Shown in pieces: positions 48,101 through 61,382 of a DNA stretch of 64,000 nt (positions are counted from its first letter, which is position 1; the number at the start of each line of letters is the position of its first letter). This DNA is from Galaxea fascicularis (lineage: Eukaryota > Cnidaria > Anthozoa > Scleractinia > Euphylliidae). The stretch spans positions 24,496,850 through 24,560,849 of the forward strand of contig OX419336.1 of NCBI GenBank assembly GCA_948470475.1, in the 5' to 3' direction. Position numbers and translations under genes: made by a program. The notes beneath the pieces are model-generated. The model saw nothing but the letters and a program-made list of their open reading frames with translations. It ran no database searches and was not told where the DNA came from.

Positions 48101-51100
48101 GCCTAGCCGGGGTCAAGTTGCCTGAGCAGTTAACTGCCTATGGCGGAGGCTTTGCATCATCAAAAGTGACACTAAAAGGCCACAGCACTGAAATGTTGCA
48201 GTGAGAGGAAAAAAACAATGACCGCCAAAATGCCTTGTTCGCCTGCCATTTTCTCTGTTTACATGCTTCCTGACCACGCAACAACCTCTAGAAACTTCAC
48301 CACAGGACCCTGGGGTTGTAAGTTTGCATGTAAACACAGGCTATTTTTCGACCATGGCTAGGTGGGTTACCTCACCTACCTGGGGTTCCCCACTCCATGT
48401 AAACGGGCCATAGAACCACAACATTACAAACAGCCAAACAAGAATTTAACTTCACAGCCACAACAGACAATGCTGTTTGAGAAGCTCCAATCCAGGCCAG
48501 GTACAATATTATTTTAATATTACATTCACCTCAGTTGCAAGACTAACAAAATTGCACTCCTAAAAACAAAAGGACCTATTTACAGATACCTCATCAGATA
48601 AGTGATCACATCTTTCAATAAGTATTTGGCGCAATTTGTGGTCTCCTGCATGAGATGGATTTTCTGGAGATGTTCTCTCACCAAGCAGAAATAAACACAT
48701 TTCTGGAAGAAAGGGATTGTTCAGAAGTACTTTTAGTCCAGAAATTCAGCAACTATAGCAAAATTTAGCAACTGAATTATTATTACAAACCTCACCTCAA
48801 GAGTTGCGCAGTATCCAAAATACCAGAAGTGCCCAAAAAATATATATATAATAAACAAAAAAAGCAAAATAACTACAACCAGTTCAAGTGCAGACTGAGG
48901 ACCATTCAGACCAACCATCTACCATTTCAAACAAATCTTCACCATGACCTGATTTAACATAAACTGTTATCCTCTCATTTCTGATATGTCTGGAGCAATT
49001 ACTGAAAATCATTAACACTAGAAATATTTATGGAATGTTATTGTATTTCAAGTAAAAAGCCAATTGTGTGAGAAAGCTAAACCCCAAACAGAATGGTAAT
49101 TAGTTTGGTTTCAGGTCGCTTCTGATTGGTTGCTGCACCATGAGAAATGTCAAAATTAAATCAAAGTGTTCACAGTTTTTGGATCGGTACAGTAACCACG
49201 TGTCCTTATCCCTTGGTCAATTTTGCTATTCTTTCAACTTGAAGTTATTACAAAACAAGCGGCCAACATCTGCAGGCTTTAAATGCTGTTCCACGTCAAC
49301 AAAATCAAATTTACCTGACAAATATAAACATACCTTGGAGGAGATGTGGTGAGGTGACAGCCTTCACACATCGTCTCATCACTGCTGTAGTAGTGATGAT
49401 GCCAAGCTCCGATCTAAACACAGGCACATGTCATTCATTAGCAAATCCATCCAGTACAATATTTCACTTAATTGTACTTAGCTGCTTAAGTGGCTTAACT
49501 CATTTTCTTCATAACACATTTCATATTAAATTTTTTCAAGGAAATACATTAAATATTACCCTACTAGTAAAGGTTTTTCCTTTGAGGACAAGATTAAAAA
49601 CCCCTGCTAGCGAGGTAGCTAAATTTATGTACCGGTAAGTGCTGCTTCTCTGGCTTAAGAGTATTCCTAATTATTTTTATGAATTTTATGACACAAAATG
49701 TAACCAAAATGACAATTATAACAAAACCACTTTCCCCAAAAGAGAACATAACAAATTAAGACAAAACAAACATATGTTTAGCACGAAGCATAAAGTAATA
49801 ACCAACATGACAAAACATCCATTGCAAATGTGATTTTCACTTCAAAGCAACAAATTAAAAATTAATACAGCATTGCAGCTAGAAGATAAACCACCTCACT
49901 CCAAATTCACGGCAAAAAATAATCCTTAATGATACTGTAGTGGCCCTTGTTGAACACCACTTACTGCTGAATAAGGCCTGGTTCAATGACTGTCTGCAGA
50001 AATCTTTCCCTCACTCCTACTGCTAATGCTTTGCCAACAAGCTACAAAGGTAAGGAGAAACATTGCAACCATTCCAGTGGGCCAATAATGAAGAAACGAA
50101 TAATAAGGATCAAAGATAACACAATGTAACATGTGACGGAGTAGTGTTGAGGACTTTCTCCCATTTTGAAAAATTTGCAAAATAGCATTTACAAATCAAT
50201 ACCTTATACATAGACGTGCTCTGGATATACCTTAATTACGTGTAAATGTTTTCTTTGTTTCAGAAACTGTATAGTATTTTCAATACTCTTTTAAACATAT
50301 GCATAAATTAATCTAGTATCAGAGACTTCTTATTCCTTTCTTTACCAGAAACACTACCTAAGCTACTTAAATTACATTTGCAGTGACATTTGACCATAGC
50401 TGGAGAGACTGTAACAGCTATTTTAATTGAAAGTACTATGAAAATCCAAGAGAGGCTTTTTCATTATAGTCAGCCACAAAATGACAGCCAAATGGAACTT
50501 GAAAGGTGGACTTAGTGCCCAGAAACTGTTTGTAAGTGTTTCTGGCTCCAATGTCAAACATCAACTCCTCCTCTTTTGTCTGGGAGAAAATAGTTATACT
50601 TTTACTTTGAAAATTCACTTGATATTATCTCAGTGGTTACACGGGATTGGTCCCAAATGGATCTAAACTGATCCTGGAGTGGACCACTTCTGTTTACACG
50701 GGAATGGTATGTTATGGTCCCATACTGGATTGAAGCAAGCAACGGAGCTGTTTCTAGCAGTTAATATGCAGATGAAGCTTTCAAAATAGGGCAAAGCTTA
50801 AATATTGTGCTGCTAGGAGCAATCAAAGGCTCCTATGAGCCAGCTCATAGATGACGCACCTAGCAATCCAAGATAGATATCCAAGTCAATTTTCGCTGCT
50901 CGGAAGATTTCGAAGTTCAATTCTTGCAGCTTGTGCCCTTTATCTTATTAACTTTCCATTTTCCAACTCAACAAAGGTCTATTTCGTTTAAGGATCGAAC
51001 GAAAAACCATCTCCATTACATTTCTGTGCCTACACCGATGGATGACATGAACATTAAGCACGTAAACAGTATCTACGCCTTTGTAGTACCCCCTGAAACT

Positions 51101-54100
51101 TGCAAATGTCTGGCCAAGAAGACTATGAAGATAAAAGCAATACTTACCAGGGGAGAGACAAGATGAGAGTTTAATGAATAAATTAATCAGAATCGAGTGA
51201 GTGATCAATGGGCATAAGACCCACACCTAAACCTCATGGCATGACTACGTCATCCATGAGCTAAAGAGAAGCGGTCAAAGTGTTTACATGGTGACAAATT
51301 TGTTTGGGACCGAAACAGTTCCAAAACTGGACCTACTTTTTTGGAGGTCCAGAAATCAGACCTGATTGGGAATGGATTGATGGTATAGTTAGCAGGTCCC
51401 GTGTGAACAAAATGGCTATCAGGCACGGTTTTTGGATCAGAACCATTTGGAACCGGTCCCATGTGAACATAGCCTAGACTAAAGAGACACAATTGAGGAG
51501 AGCTATATGATCCTCATACCTTCTTAAATAATTACTAAAACCATGCTGATGCACAAACCTTGTGAGCTTCCTTAGACAGCTGGTCAACATAATCCAACCA
51601 AGAAAGAAAAGAGATCAACTGTCTTTTCCCAGGAAATGACAAAACATCTTCATCATCACTTTGATGGTCAAGCCTGTGAGGGAAAACGTCATAATTAAAA
51701 TGTTGAAGGTCAGACACATCACACACAAGAAACTATACATTATTATGATTATTGTGCTCTTTTGTGCTACTAAATGTTTCAAACTGATAGTAGCCTTACG
51801 CTTTGCTAGTATAATTTCAGAGCTGGACAAAGAGTTTCCAGCAATTTGATTGGTTGAGCAGTTCCTTGTATAATGTTATAGTCACCGCGCTAGGTGGTGA
51901 ATATAGAGCAAAACAAAATGGCAGGGCCCCCAGTTGAATGTTACCTTTCACTGGAAATAAAATATGTTGATTACTGATTTTTCTGTTGTTCAGAATAAAA
52001 GCCTTAGGTGAAGAATATATTGTCACTTACCAGGGTGTGGGGTAGGGTATCAAATGCCAAAGTTTAAAGATAAGGAGAGTAAAAACTAATAAAATTGAAA
52101 TTTTCAGAGGGGTGGGTACCAACTAAAAAGTCTTTCTTGGTTGGGGTACATAGAACTTTTTTTGTGGCAACTCAATGGAAAATTGCTCTACCTTACTATG
52201 GTATGTTGACATTGAATGGTTAGTTCATGGACTGGTAACTCACCCCCACTTTGCAGCAACAGCAGAGATATCTAGTGGCTCCATAGTTTTTGGTAAATGG
52301 TCAAATAACACTTTCAGCCTGTCTGCCTGGAAGATATACAAAAATGTCAGAGAAATGTCAGAGAAAATTGTTTGACTTACTGGTACAGGAAGTAACAAAT
52401 TTTAGTCCTTTCCAGGATCATTTTATTAATGACAGAAACATAATATGTTATCAGATTGCAAACTTGCCATTTTAAGATACATGATAGTACATAGGGGAGC
52501 CCAGAAGACATCACCCATTAATAGTGGCTTTACTTGAAATGTAAGAATAACTCCAGAATTTTCAGAAGATGTTGGAAGCCTTCATCACGACAATATTTGA
52601 CAGTCACAATATTTTGTTCATGGGTTCTAGCAAGGTGATATTGGAAAGGTATTGAGACCTAGCAAGCAAGTCGTAACTAACCATAACTTCACAGAATGGA
52701 GTGTACAGGATAATTACAGTGGCTGCATGGTCTTCAGGAAGGGAGGCACAGAGCATAAGTCCTTCACATGCTTTCACAGCTATTCTACTATCCTAAAGAA
52801 AAACAGCATGCAGTTAAAAATTCCTAATTAAAAATGGAATCCATGTAAGTAAATAAGTGATAAAATGCCACACAGAGGGAAGTGGATCTAATCTACAGAT
52901 GAAGGAAAAGAGTGATAAACCCAATCTAACCTAAAGTAAAAACTAACATGTGCAAAACAGCAGAGAAAGTTGCAGATAGTGTGGACTATGGATCTGAAGA
53001 ACCAAGGTTTGTGTGTGTTATTTTGTTTTCTAGGTCAAGAAATATTCAGGGGCTGTCTTTATGTAACTGAGCACCGCAGCTTGTTAATACGGCTGAAAAT
53101 GAATCCTGGTTGGCACATACATCCAGCTCCCAGAGTAGGTGGAACTATTCTTCATTTGAAAATTTCATTTCATCTCACAAGTGGTAATAGTAAATCAAGG
53201 GGTAACATGCTGGGCAGCCACATCCCAATAAGAAGAGGTATCATGATATAATGTACATGTATTACCAAATGTTGGCAAAAGATCCAAGGGTGTTGGAAGG
53301 TTCTAAGGTGAAAATATGGATGCAGAGAAGTAAAAACTCCAGCTAAATGAGAAGAGAGATTATTAGTAGCTCCCTCCTAACCCTCTGAATTACTGTACGC
53401 TGTGACAGGTGTGGCAGAGACAGAAATATCACAGGTAAAATGAACCTGTGGGCAAATATCTTCACAAGGTTCCACATAGTGTAGATGTACTGTTTTTCAA
53501 GGAAGAATGCTTGCAATGTTAGATGGTATTACTGACTATAGTCCATGTCAAAGGTTACTACACTTAGATAAAGCACTAAGCAAAGAGACAAGATAATCTC
53601 TTTGTCTGTGAATGAGTCATTACCTCACTCTTGGATAAGTTGAGGAGGGACGTAACCAGGGTATAATCTGGCTTGTCTCTTCCTTGAGCTTTGACAGGTG
53701 GTGGATGAAACTCTTCTGAAGGATGCAAACCAGGTGAATTTGTACCTAATGACTGTTGTATAAAAAACAAATACACATAAACAATTAAATTCCCCATAAG
53801 GGATTATAAATAAAAGTGATTGGCTGAAAAGCCAAATGCAGCTGTCTTTTCTACAAAGTTACACAGATCAAGGGATAATTGGACTGGTTTACATCACAGA
53901 AAACCCTCTAAAACCTCTCTCTAAAATGCTGATTCCTAGCCAAGCTTTCAGAATTGTCTTGATTGTCCTATACAAAGAACCACACTTCAATGTTCTGGAA
54001 GAGGCCAAGTAACATTTGAATGAAGCATAATTAGACAAACTCCACAAAAACATTTTAATACTCACTAACAATAAATAATATTATGTATTAAACTCATAAC

Positions 54101-57100
54101 AGTGAAGCATTGTCAATCAGGTCTTAAAAGTGCCTATGTTACCACCTCCCTCATCCATGTACATTTAATAGTGAAAGGTCTTTTCAACCACACACCTTCT
54201 TCCATTTTCATAGCTACTTTCAACACAAAAAAACCTTAAACAGGTCATGAATATTAAACATGCTGATAGTGATCACATTTAACAATAGTAGTCACATTAC
54301 TTTGAAAGAGAGACTGATTATTTGATTTGTTTATAAAGGAAAGATGTTACTCACTTACTTCATAGTTATGTTAGTAATTATAGAGGATTTCCAGGTACCT
54401 AATGTTATCAAGGTTAACAATTCAAGGTTTCAGATTTTTAAAAATGTTGTTTTTGACAATGTATAAGAGGTTAATAAACAATTAAAGAGATGCAGATCAA
54501 GTTAATAGTTCTAAGTACAGTTTAGTTCCATGCAATGTATCAGTGATTGGTAGCATATTTTTACCAAGGATATGCTGACAAAGGCATGACAAGACGAGAC
54601 AAATGCAATATACAAGGGAGAGGGAAATAAAGAGAAAGACTTCTCCTACCGGCTTCTCACCAGATGGCAAGACAAGTGTAACTCTAGCGGAGTTTGTCTA
54701 ACAACAGGAATAGAGGACAGATGACAGATGAATAACAGCAAAACAAGACTGATCAACTGTAAACTTCATCTATAGTCTTCATTATAGTAAAAAAGTGAGT
54801 ATAATGTGGAACAGAAACATAAGGCAAAAAGAGATGTGCTTATTGTGTGACTTAATACAAATTATGTATGTGGTACACAAATGTAGAGGAGTGCACACGT
54901 ACATGTATGTGTGTTCGTCATGGTTGCACTGTGTACCAGTGAGAAAGTCATTAGATTATGCAAGCAATAAAAAAGATTCAATGCATTTACAATGCTACAT
55001 ACCGTACTTTATATGGATAATGGTGGGTATATAAAGTACATCCAGGCTATACCCTTTTCATCACAGAAGACTCATTAGCAAAGAAAAAACATGCTAAAAT
55101 TTATTAGAATTTTAACTGTTATTTAACTTGCTTATTTTTCAAGAAATGTTACCAGCAAAAGTAATTAGCACTCATTTCTCCTCTATCACAGTTAACTGAA
55201 AGCAGGAAAATTGTAAGTGTGTTATCAACAGTTATGAAACAAACATTACAAAGCCTGCATTTTGATTGGTCTGGAAGAGTTTGAAATTGAAGTACAGATG
55301 CATGAATGCAGTGCCATCAGCCAAAAAAAGTAAAAACAAGATTGTTTTTAAGAAATAGATTCCATTAAATTTTGACAGTGCATGTGTACTCTGCCAATGT
55401 ATGGAAAATGTGAAAATGTGCCAAGAACTTCAATAACATCAACAACACTCATCTGTGGCATGTAATGTACTTAGTTGATTGCACCATGTTTTGATGTCAT
55501 TCCTGCATTAGCAGAGAACGTACGCACAGCTAAATAAAATCTATTTGTTAATTGAAGGGTGTGTTGTGGTTCAAGTGTAATTGTGGTTTGAAATTTTACA
55601 AACCAGTTACAGTTTTATTCCCCTTTGTTCAAGGCATGCAGGGAAATAAAAATTACCTTTAAGCTTACTGGAGACCAGTATTAATTTCTAATGATACCAC
55701 AACTTGATGAAACAAAATGAATGAATAATAATAATGATGATGATGATGATGATGATGATAATAACAATATTAAAGTTATGAAGGAATCAGCAAATAAGTA
55801 ATATATTTGAGAGAATTTTAAAGATTTCATAATTACCATTTTAGTTTCTTGATATCCTAAATGGTTTATCAATTTTTCTTTTCTTTTTCTTCCTGTCAGA
55901 GCACTATTTATAGTGCTAATTTTTACATATATTTAGAATTTTAAATTTATATTTTTGTACTAAGTTCACTATAGTCAATAGGCTACACTCACATGCCCCG
56001 TCATACTATTTTAACTGTATATACTGTACCATACAAACGTTTTAACTGCATAATGATAATAATAAATTTATTAAAGTCTCAAATCTTTCTAGCTCAGCAC
56101 AAGTGCTCTACTAAAAGCTGTTACTGCAGTTATCAGCAGTTTGAACTGCAAGCAAGGCAGAAGGGTCAATTCTTCTTTGTGTTGACCCTTTCACAGCATT
56201 TGTATGCCTTTTCAAACAAAATAATATTTTACCACAGACCCAACTGCAACTACAGCTATTGGAAAGACTAAACCTACTCAACCCTAAATCAACTCAAATC
56301 AAATCAAATGTCAGTTTTTGAGAAGATGGGAAAACTCAGCTCACCTTACTTTACTAGGAGTAGTTGTATAGAGATAGTGTTTAAAGATATTGATTGTTAA
56401 GCCCTATTGACCTATATTTGTTAATAGCACTCAAGAAGTTTAATTATTGATGGTACTGTTTCTGGGAATTGCATCCAGGACACATTGATGGAAGGCGAGC
56501 GCTCTCACCACTGTGCAAACCCTGCCTTCCCTTGCCCATGGGGGCAACATTTGAACAAAATATTCTCCCACCAGTTAGATTTACGATTTAGTTGGTTTGA
56601 AAATTTTCAAACAAAAACTCGGTTTAAATGAGAGAATGAATACAAGGTGGTACAGAAATAACCAGGTGAGAGTGACAAAATCTAAATAAAAGAATGACCT
56701 TTATTAAAAGATGGTTCAAAACACGAGTCTATTTACTACAAAATGTATCCGTAGAACTGACTACACTGTAAAATAAAAGAGTTCAGATAGCAATGATCAC
56801 TGGTACATTTAGCTGTGTATTCAAGTACATTTCAATGCATTGGGCAGGTAGATTTGTGAATACTTTACTTGAATAGTACCTGCTAAAATTATCGTTGTGA
56901 AATGAGCCACATTTAAAATTGTGAGGAAAGTTTTGAATACATTATTGATAACAACTAATTTCAGTGGGTTTATGGGAAATACCCAAATAAATGTAAGGAA
57001 TTGAAGAGCAGTAGAGTGTGCACAGATAAGTGTAGTTATGTTGTCAAAGACAATTTAACATACCTCAAGAAAGAAGTTTACCAAGTAGGGATCCTGTCGT

Positions 57101-60100
57101 AGTTTAGCACACACAACGCAAAGAAACTGGATTTCCTCATTTTCAGAAGGAGCAGCTTTGACTTCACCACACAACCGAATAAGTCTCTAAAGTAAAATCA
57201 AGAGTGACCACAGGTATTCACAACAGACAAGAACAGTATGCTTTTTCAATAGTGTAACTACTGTGGGCTTTTGCATTTTGCTTCACCAAAAAATACAGTG
57301 TAAATGCTCACAATAATGGGTTGGTTGTATGGTGAGGTGCCACTGTAACAATAAACCAAAATGAGGAACAATATAAAATATAGTATGTGCAGATCAAACA
57401 AAATTCAGATTTCAACCTTAGTTTGATTCTTCTTTGTCTCCTACCCTAATTATTCACGATCCATGAATAATTAGGGTTACAAGACAGGGGAAATTGATTT
57501 CAACCTAGAATGGCTGAAATTATTTTAACCTGAATGTATGTGAGTACTCTTACATTTATTGATTGTAGGGCAATGGAGAAAGATTGATTTATGTTGACAT
57601 AATTTTATCAGTAAGATTGTGAAATGGATCTGAACTGCTACTCACATGAACTGGTCGGTACACATTCACATGTGGCAGAAGAGGTTGCTTCATCTTGGCA
57701 AGTAGGTTTGCAAAAAAAAGCAGCACTTGCTGTTTCATTCCTGGTGGACACTGAAACATAATTTTGTCAATGGTTCTGTTCACTACAGAAATTCTTCAAG
57801 CACTGTCTTTGTTCAAAATATTCCTGGTTCTGGTGTCCTAGTATCTCCTCAACCTTGACTGGCCTTTCAACATAGATTATTTGACCCTAAGTGTTTATGT
57901 TAGCTATTATGCTTGACAAATTATCATCAGTTGGGAAGTTAGTTCAATACATAGTAAAAGAACATTATTGTGGTGGCAGTGACAACTGAAGCAAGTATTA
58001 ATTTTTAACAATGTGTCTGTAATTCAGATCAGATCAGCTGCTGACCTTTGGATTAAGTAGCATAAATAAGTTAGACCCATTGTTCCAGTTAACTTTCAGA
58101 GTTAGGGAGTCACGGAAAATTTTTAAGGGGTCATAAGACACGGGTCTTCCCTAATTTTCTTACTTAACAACTCTGTGTGTCGGGTCAGGGAGCCAGATTT
58201 CTCGGGTTTTTGACCCGAGACCCGCCGCTTATCTGGAACACTGTAGACCTACATTTGTTTTCATGAGATATACCACAGTTGACTAGCTGCCTTTACAAAG
58301 AATTCACATCTTTACACATACACAGACACACAAAAATGGGAATGGGAATGGATGTATGATGTATGATGTACACAGTAACCTTACAGTCCTGGTGAAAATC
58401 ACCTGCCTCACATGCACATATGTAAAGTGTATTGAAATTACAAGCCTGGAAAACATTGTTTGCCATGTTATTGTGTTATTATAACCACCCCCTCTCCCCT
58501 AACAAGAAATGTTCCCCCATGTTGATAGGGACTGTCACCATTGTAGTCATAGACATGGCAACAAATCAGCATTAAATGTGAGGGAGGGGGGAGATATGGC
58601 CTTGCAATTAACTTTTTTTGCAAAGTGTCCCAACATTTGTAGTCCTGGCCCCGGTTGTTCAAACGTTGGATAGTGCTATCCACCGGATAAATCACTATCC
58701 AGCGGATAAGTATTGGCAAAGCTAATTGCACTATTCACTGGATAGATATTTATTCGGTGGATAGCGCTATCCAGCCTTTGAACAACCGGGGCCTGGTCAA
58801 TATCCTCAATTCTGGTGTATGTCCCAGAAAGTGGCCTACATTCATAAATACTGAACTAGGTCAAAAACAGACTGAAGGAGTTTGCCTTAAACTTTGAGAA
58901 ATGCATGAGAGACCACTTGCATCCCTTAGTATCTGGACTTTCTTATTACTTTAATGGGAAAGAAATGCCAACAGCAGGAAATGTAATACTTACATCTGCT
59001 CGTCCCAGTGTGTGAAGGGTGTCTAAAATCTTGTGCTGCAACAAGTATTCCAGACAGGGTCCCTTTTGAAAAGAAACGAAAACTTTACTATCACAACACC
59101 AGAGATTCCAACCCTTGGCAACAAAAAAATGAGTGCTTTCTGGTGCAGTGAAGCCACGACTACATGTATGAGTGCCGAAGGCACAAGCTTCTAGGTGGGT
59201 CTAGGGGGAACACTGGTGAAGCAGGGAACACATTATTTTCCTTTGCCAGAAGAAAGTTACAAAAAACAGGAGAGTATTGAATGAAAACAGGAGGCCGGAA
59301 ATGATTGCCGAAAATGGGAGGTTTCCGGCCAAAACGGGAGGATTGGAATCTCTGCAACACTGGGCAAGATCCATAACACTGACAAATATAACACAGATGC
59401 AGTTGTATAAAACCACATCAGCTGTGAAGGTTGTAACTAGAATTTGGTTTTTTAATAAGTAAAACATAGACAGCTTTCAGAGTCTCTAACTTTTTGAACA
59501 CAGATTACCTGGTCATTTTTCTGTGGTACCCCAAAACATGTAGTTATGGCTGCATTTTTAAACTTAATCTCCATTTGCACACACCATTTGTTTGCGAAGA
59601 ATGGCAGGGAAGTAATGCATGTATTATCAATGTTGTGGGCTTTGCGGAATTCTTTCCAGTGTATTGGGAAAGAATTTACTGCCATTCTTGCTAAAGGTTC
59701 TGAGACTTCCCCGCTAAACTCAAACAGGATTTTCCAAGTAAAGGGCCCAGTTTGTTGCAAGTCTGCAAATAATTTTTTTTCATAAGCAGGTCATTTGTCA
59801 GGTCAGAGACCAGACCTGACCTGACAAGGAAACAATCTCGTCAGACAAAAAAAAAAAAATACTGAAAGAGCAAAATTACGAAAATTCAACAAAAAGTGTC
59901 CAGTCAGAGTGACAGACCAGATTAATATTTCACCGGTCAAAACGTCAAATTTACCGGACAATTGTCCAATGACCAACTGTTATTTGCAGCCTTGTTATTG
60001 TGATACAGGCCCAGCAATTCAAGCTCTGTACCAGACTGTCTGATCAAAAATATGGGCAAGTCAGTTAGTCTGCACAATCCCTTTCTGTAAAACATGAAGT

Positions 60101-60759
60101 AAAATTGCAGTGTTTATGGTGTTTTAGTGGTGTAAAAATCCCCATTGCAGAAATGGCACCACAACCATTAATTTTACTGGCCTTTGTTTAATGATGCTGC
60201 ATAAATAAATTTTAAGTCAAAAATTTCTCTAACGGTTTGATTTTGAAATTTAAAATAAATATAATAAAATTGTATATATTAATTACCGTTGTTCCACCAC
60301 TTTGCTCATCTTCCTCGTGTCTCAAAATGTCCAACATCTGTTCCAGGTGGTAAGGAATATTAGTGGATTGCACCGGGACTTTTTCATCTGCCAAAAATGA
60401 AAATAACCCATCCCAAAATGAATTTAACACGTAAGCAAATGGATGTAAACATAAGCTTACATATAACATCGGCGTGAATGACTTTAGATTTACCTGTGGC
60501 TTCTATGAAATAATTTGTGATGGCTTTCCAGTGGAAAACAAAGGTTTCTTGTGGAGGAACATCAGGAGCTAACTGAAAGGTTTATGATTTAAAAAAAATT
60601 AGCATATTTAAGATATTTTTACGAGCTACAGCAAGCAAATCTCCACAAGACAGCTCCACAAAATCGAAGATTTAGCAACGACCTATCATAAACGAACCAA
60701 ATGAACAGACTTACCGCTTCGACAGCTTCGTGAATGAAAGATTTGATTTTATGAAACAT
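41788..60759 (-). CDS. FHIP2A: FHIP2 (FAM160B), FTS-Hook-interacting protein family
   Basis: 22 minus-strand exons in transcription order: 60759-60715, 60572-60494, 60387-60287, 59062-58994, 57750-57646, 57186-57064, 54697-54650, 53752-53624, 52792-52682, 52326-52244, 51673-51559, 50041-49965, 49413-49334, 48702-48590, 47723-47422, 47264-47174, 46657-46594, 46348-46266, 45587-45447, 43336-43227, 43128-43074, 41841-41788. Total 2178 bp, 725 aa (human FHIP2A 765); every junction is GT-AG and in phase. Landmarks: [124 protein letters not shown]. The 302-bp exon encodes a Ser/Pro/Thr-rich linker. The 48-bp exon 7 has no clear counterpart and could be skipped in frame. Family role: FHIP proteins link FTS-Hook dynein adaptors to cargo; FHIP2A is linked to Rab1A-dependent secretory trafficking. 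Confidence 0.95.
41864..42117. mobile_element. MITE with tgcacctatcaatgttaagc termini in last FHIP2 intron
   Basis: A 254-bp element whose ends tgcacctatcaatgttaagc and gcttaacattgataggtgca are perfect inverses, continuing into cccagggtgggg/ccccaccctggg. TTA flanks both sides (41861-41863, 42118-42120), so TTA or TA is the target duplication. G/C-rich interior with a C11 run. It starts 22 bp from the splice acceptor side of the final exon. Confidence 0.85.
43378..43592. mobile_element. Harbinger-like MITE with TTA duplication in FHIP2 intron 19
   Basis: A 215-bp element. Ends gggtgcgtttttttat and ataaaaaaatcgcaccc are near-exact inverses, with TTA at 43375-43377 and 43593-43595. The interior has many attctgttcattc blocks in both orientations. 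It is the same family as 1814-1976 and lies 41 bp upstream of exon 20. Confidence 0.85.
44261..44443. mobile_element. 183-bp near-perfect hairpin element in FHIP2 intron 19
   Basis: Two ~80-bp arms (gtttgcatagcctgatatga...ggttgggagaattctcgaca / tgtcgagaattctcccaacc...tatgcaaac) face each other around a loop of about 12 bases (gagacgaagtc). The outer 30 bp are more diverged (gcaatagaaaacgctttccg). No ORF. Confidence 0.8.
45095..45428. mobile_element. MITE with atagacctttttaccg termini beside FHIP2 exon 19
   Basis: The ends atagacctttttaccgatac and the inverse ttcggtaaaaaggtctat enclose a second inverted block, gccatcttgaattc / gaattcaagatggc. A 334-bp element. Its right edge lies 18 bp from the exon 19 splice donor boundary at 45447. 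The AAGATGGC block resembles a YY1 site. Confidence 0.8.
47902..48410. mobile_element. MITE with ggcccgtttacatgga termini in FHIP2 intron 14
   Basis: A 509-bp element. ggcccgtttacatggaggtg...accccaggtaggtga at the left matches the inverse tcacctacctggggt...ccatgtaaacgggcc at the right (~38 bp). The subterminal region repeats gggtaacccgcctag several times. Related fragments (for example gtttacacggga near 50690, cccatgtgaaca near 51465) may be present in intron 11. Confidence 0.8.
51285..51480. repeat. Degenerate inverted-repeat element, gtttacatggtgac / cccatgtgaaca termini
   Basis: Loosely symmetrical segment in FHIP2 intron 11 with ggaccgaaacagttccaaa and tttggaaccggtccc as internal inverse blocks. 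A shorter related fragment lies near 50638-50705. Boundaries uncertain. Confidence 0.4.
55725..55765. repeat. (AATAAT/GAT)n microsatellite in FHIP2 intron 6
   Basis: aataataataatgatgatga... continuous trinucleotide run. Confidence 0.8.
58648..58792. mobile_element. 145-bp palindromic MITE, copy 4 (CTG target duplication)
   Basis: Exactly 145 bp, as copy 1, with intact gccccggttgttcaaa ends. Flanking CTG at 58645-58647 and 58793-58795 is a perfect duplication. Located in FHIP2 intron 4. Confidence 0.85.
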
Positions 60760-60982
60760 CTCTATCACGCATGAAGATGACTGTGTTCGCTAAATAAGCC
60801 AATAATTTTATTAATCACTTTTTTCGAAACTACGCCATTTTGAATTTCAGCTGTGGTCATTTGCGCGCACGCATTCTAATCAAAGGATCTAAAAGGATCG
60901 CAATGCGTGCAAAAGTTTGCATGATGGGAAATATAAACATCGTTACAAGTAAGACGGTGTCGGATTCTATCCCCTCTCTGTG
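60760..60982. promoter_or_regulatory. FHIP2 upstream region / candidate divergent promoter
   Basis: The first ~220 bp upstream of the FHIP2 ATG. It contains the inverted pair cacgcatt (60877) and aatgcgtg (~60902), with ggatc repeated directly between them. On the plus strand an ATG-containing, donor-terminated segment follows (60983 onward), so a divergent transcript is possible. No TATA box is obvious. Placement is inferred from gene start, not from promoter evidence. Confidence 0.35.
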
Positions 60983-61382
60983 TCCAAAAATCCTGATGAA
61001 ATGGTGAGTGTTTTGGGGTTGTCTTTCTCGTCTGTGAATAACCTGTAATGCACAAGCTTAAATGTAATGTTTCGACCTATTAGTCATTATTACATTGTTA
61101 ACATTAAATTTTCGTTAACAGAGGTTCCGATAGAGATTTGGCCTTTGGGTCTTCCGAACGACGTTGGCGACAACCAAACCGAGCCAAAAATCCTGATGAA
61201 ATGGTGAGTGTTTTTGCGTTGTTTTCCTCGTCTGTAAATTACCTGTAATGCATAAATGTAACGTTTCGACCTATTAGTTGTTATTACATTGTAACACTGA
61301 ATTTTCGTGAACAAAGGTTGCGAGCTTTGGCCTTTAGGTCTTCCGAACGATCTGTATTGGAAACAGCCAAACCGAGAAGATT
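60983..61382 (+). repeat. 200-bp tandem duplication containing a splice-donor-like site
   Basis: ccaaaaatcctgatgaaatg followed by gtgagtg occurs at 60983 and again at 61183. The rest of both units is alignable throughout (ttcgacctattag, ttccgaacgac, ccaaaccgag). The two copies differ by scattered substitutions and small indels, so the duplication is not recent. Each unit holds a consensus donor (ATG|GTGAGT), and unit 1 has an acceptor-like tract (cgttaacag). Confidence 0.8.
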
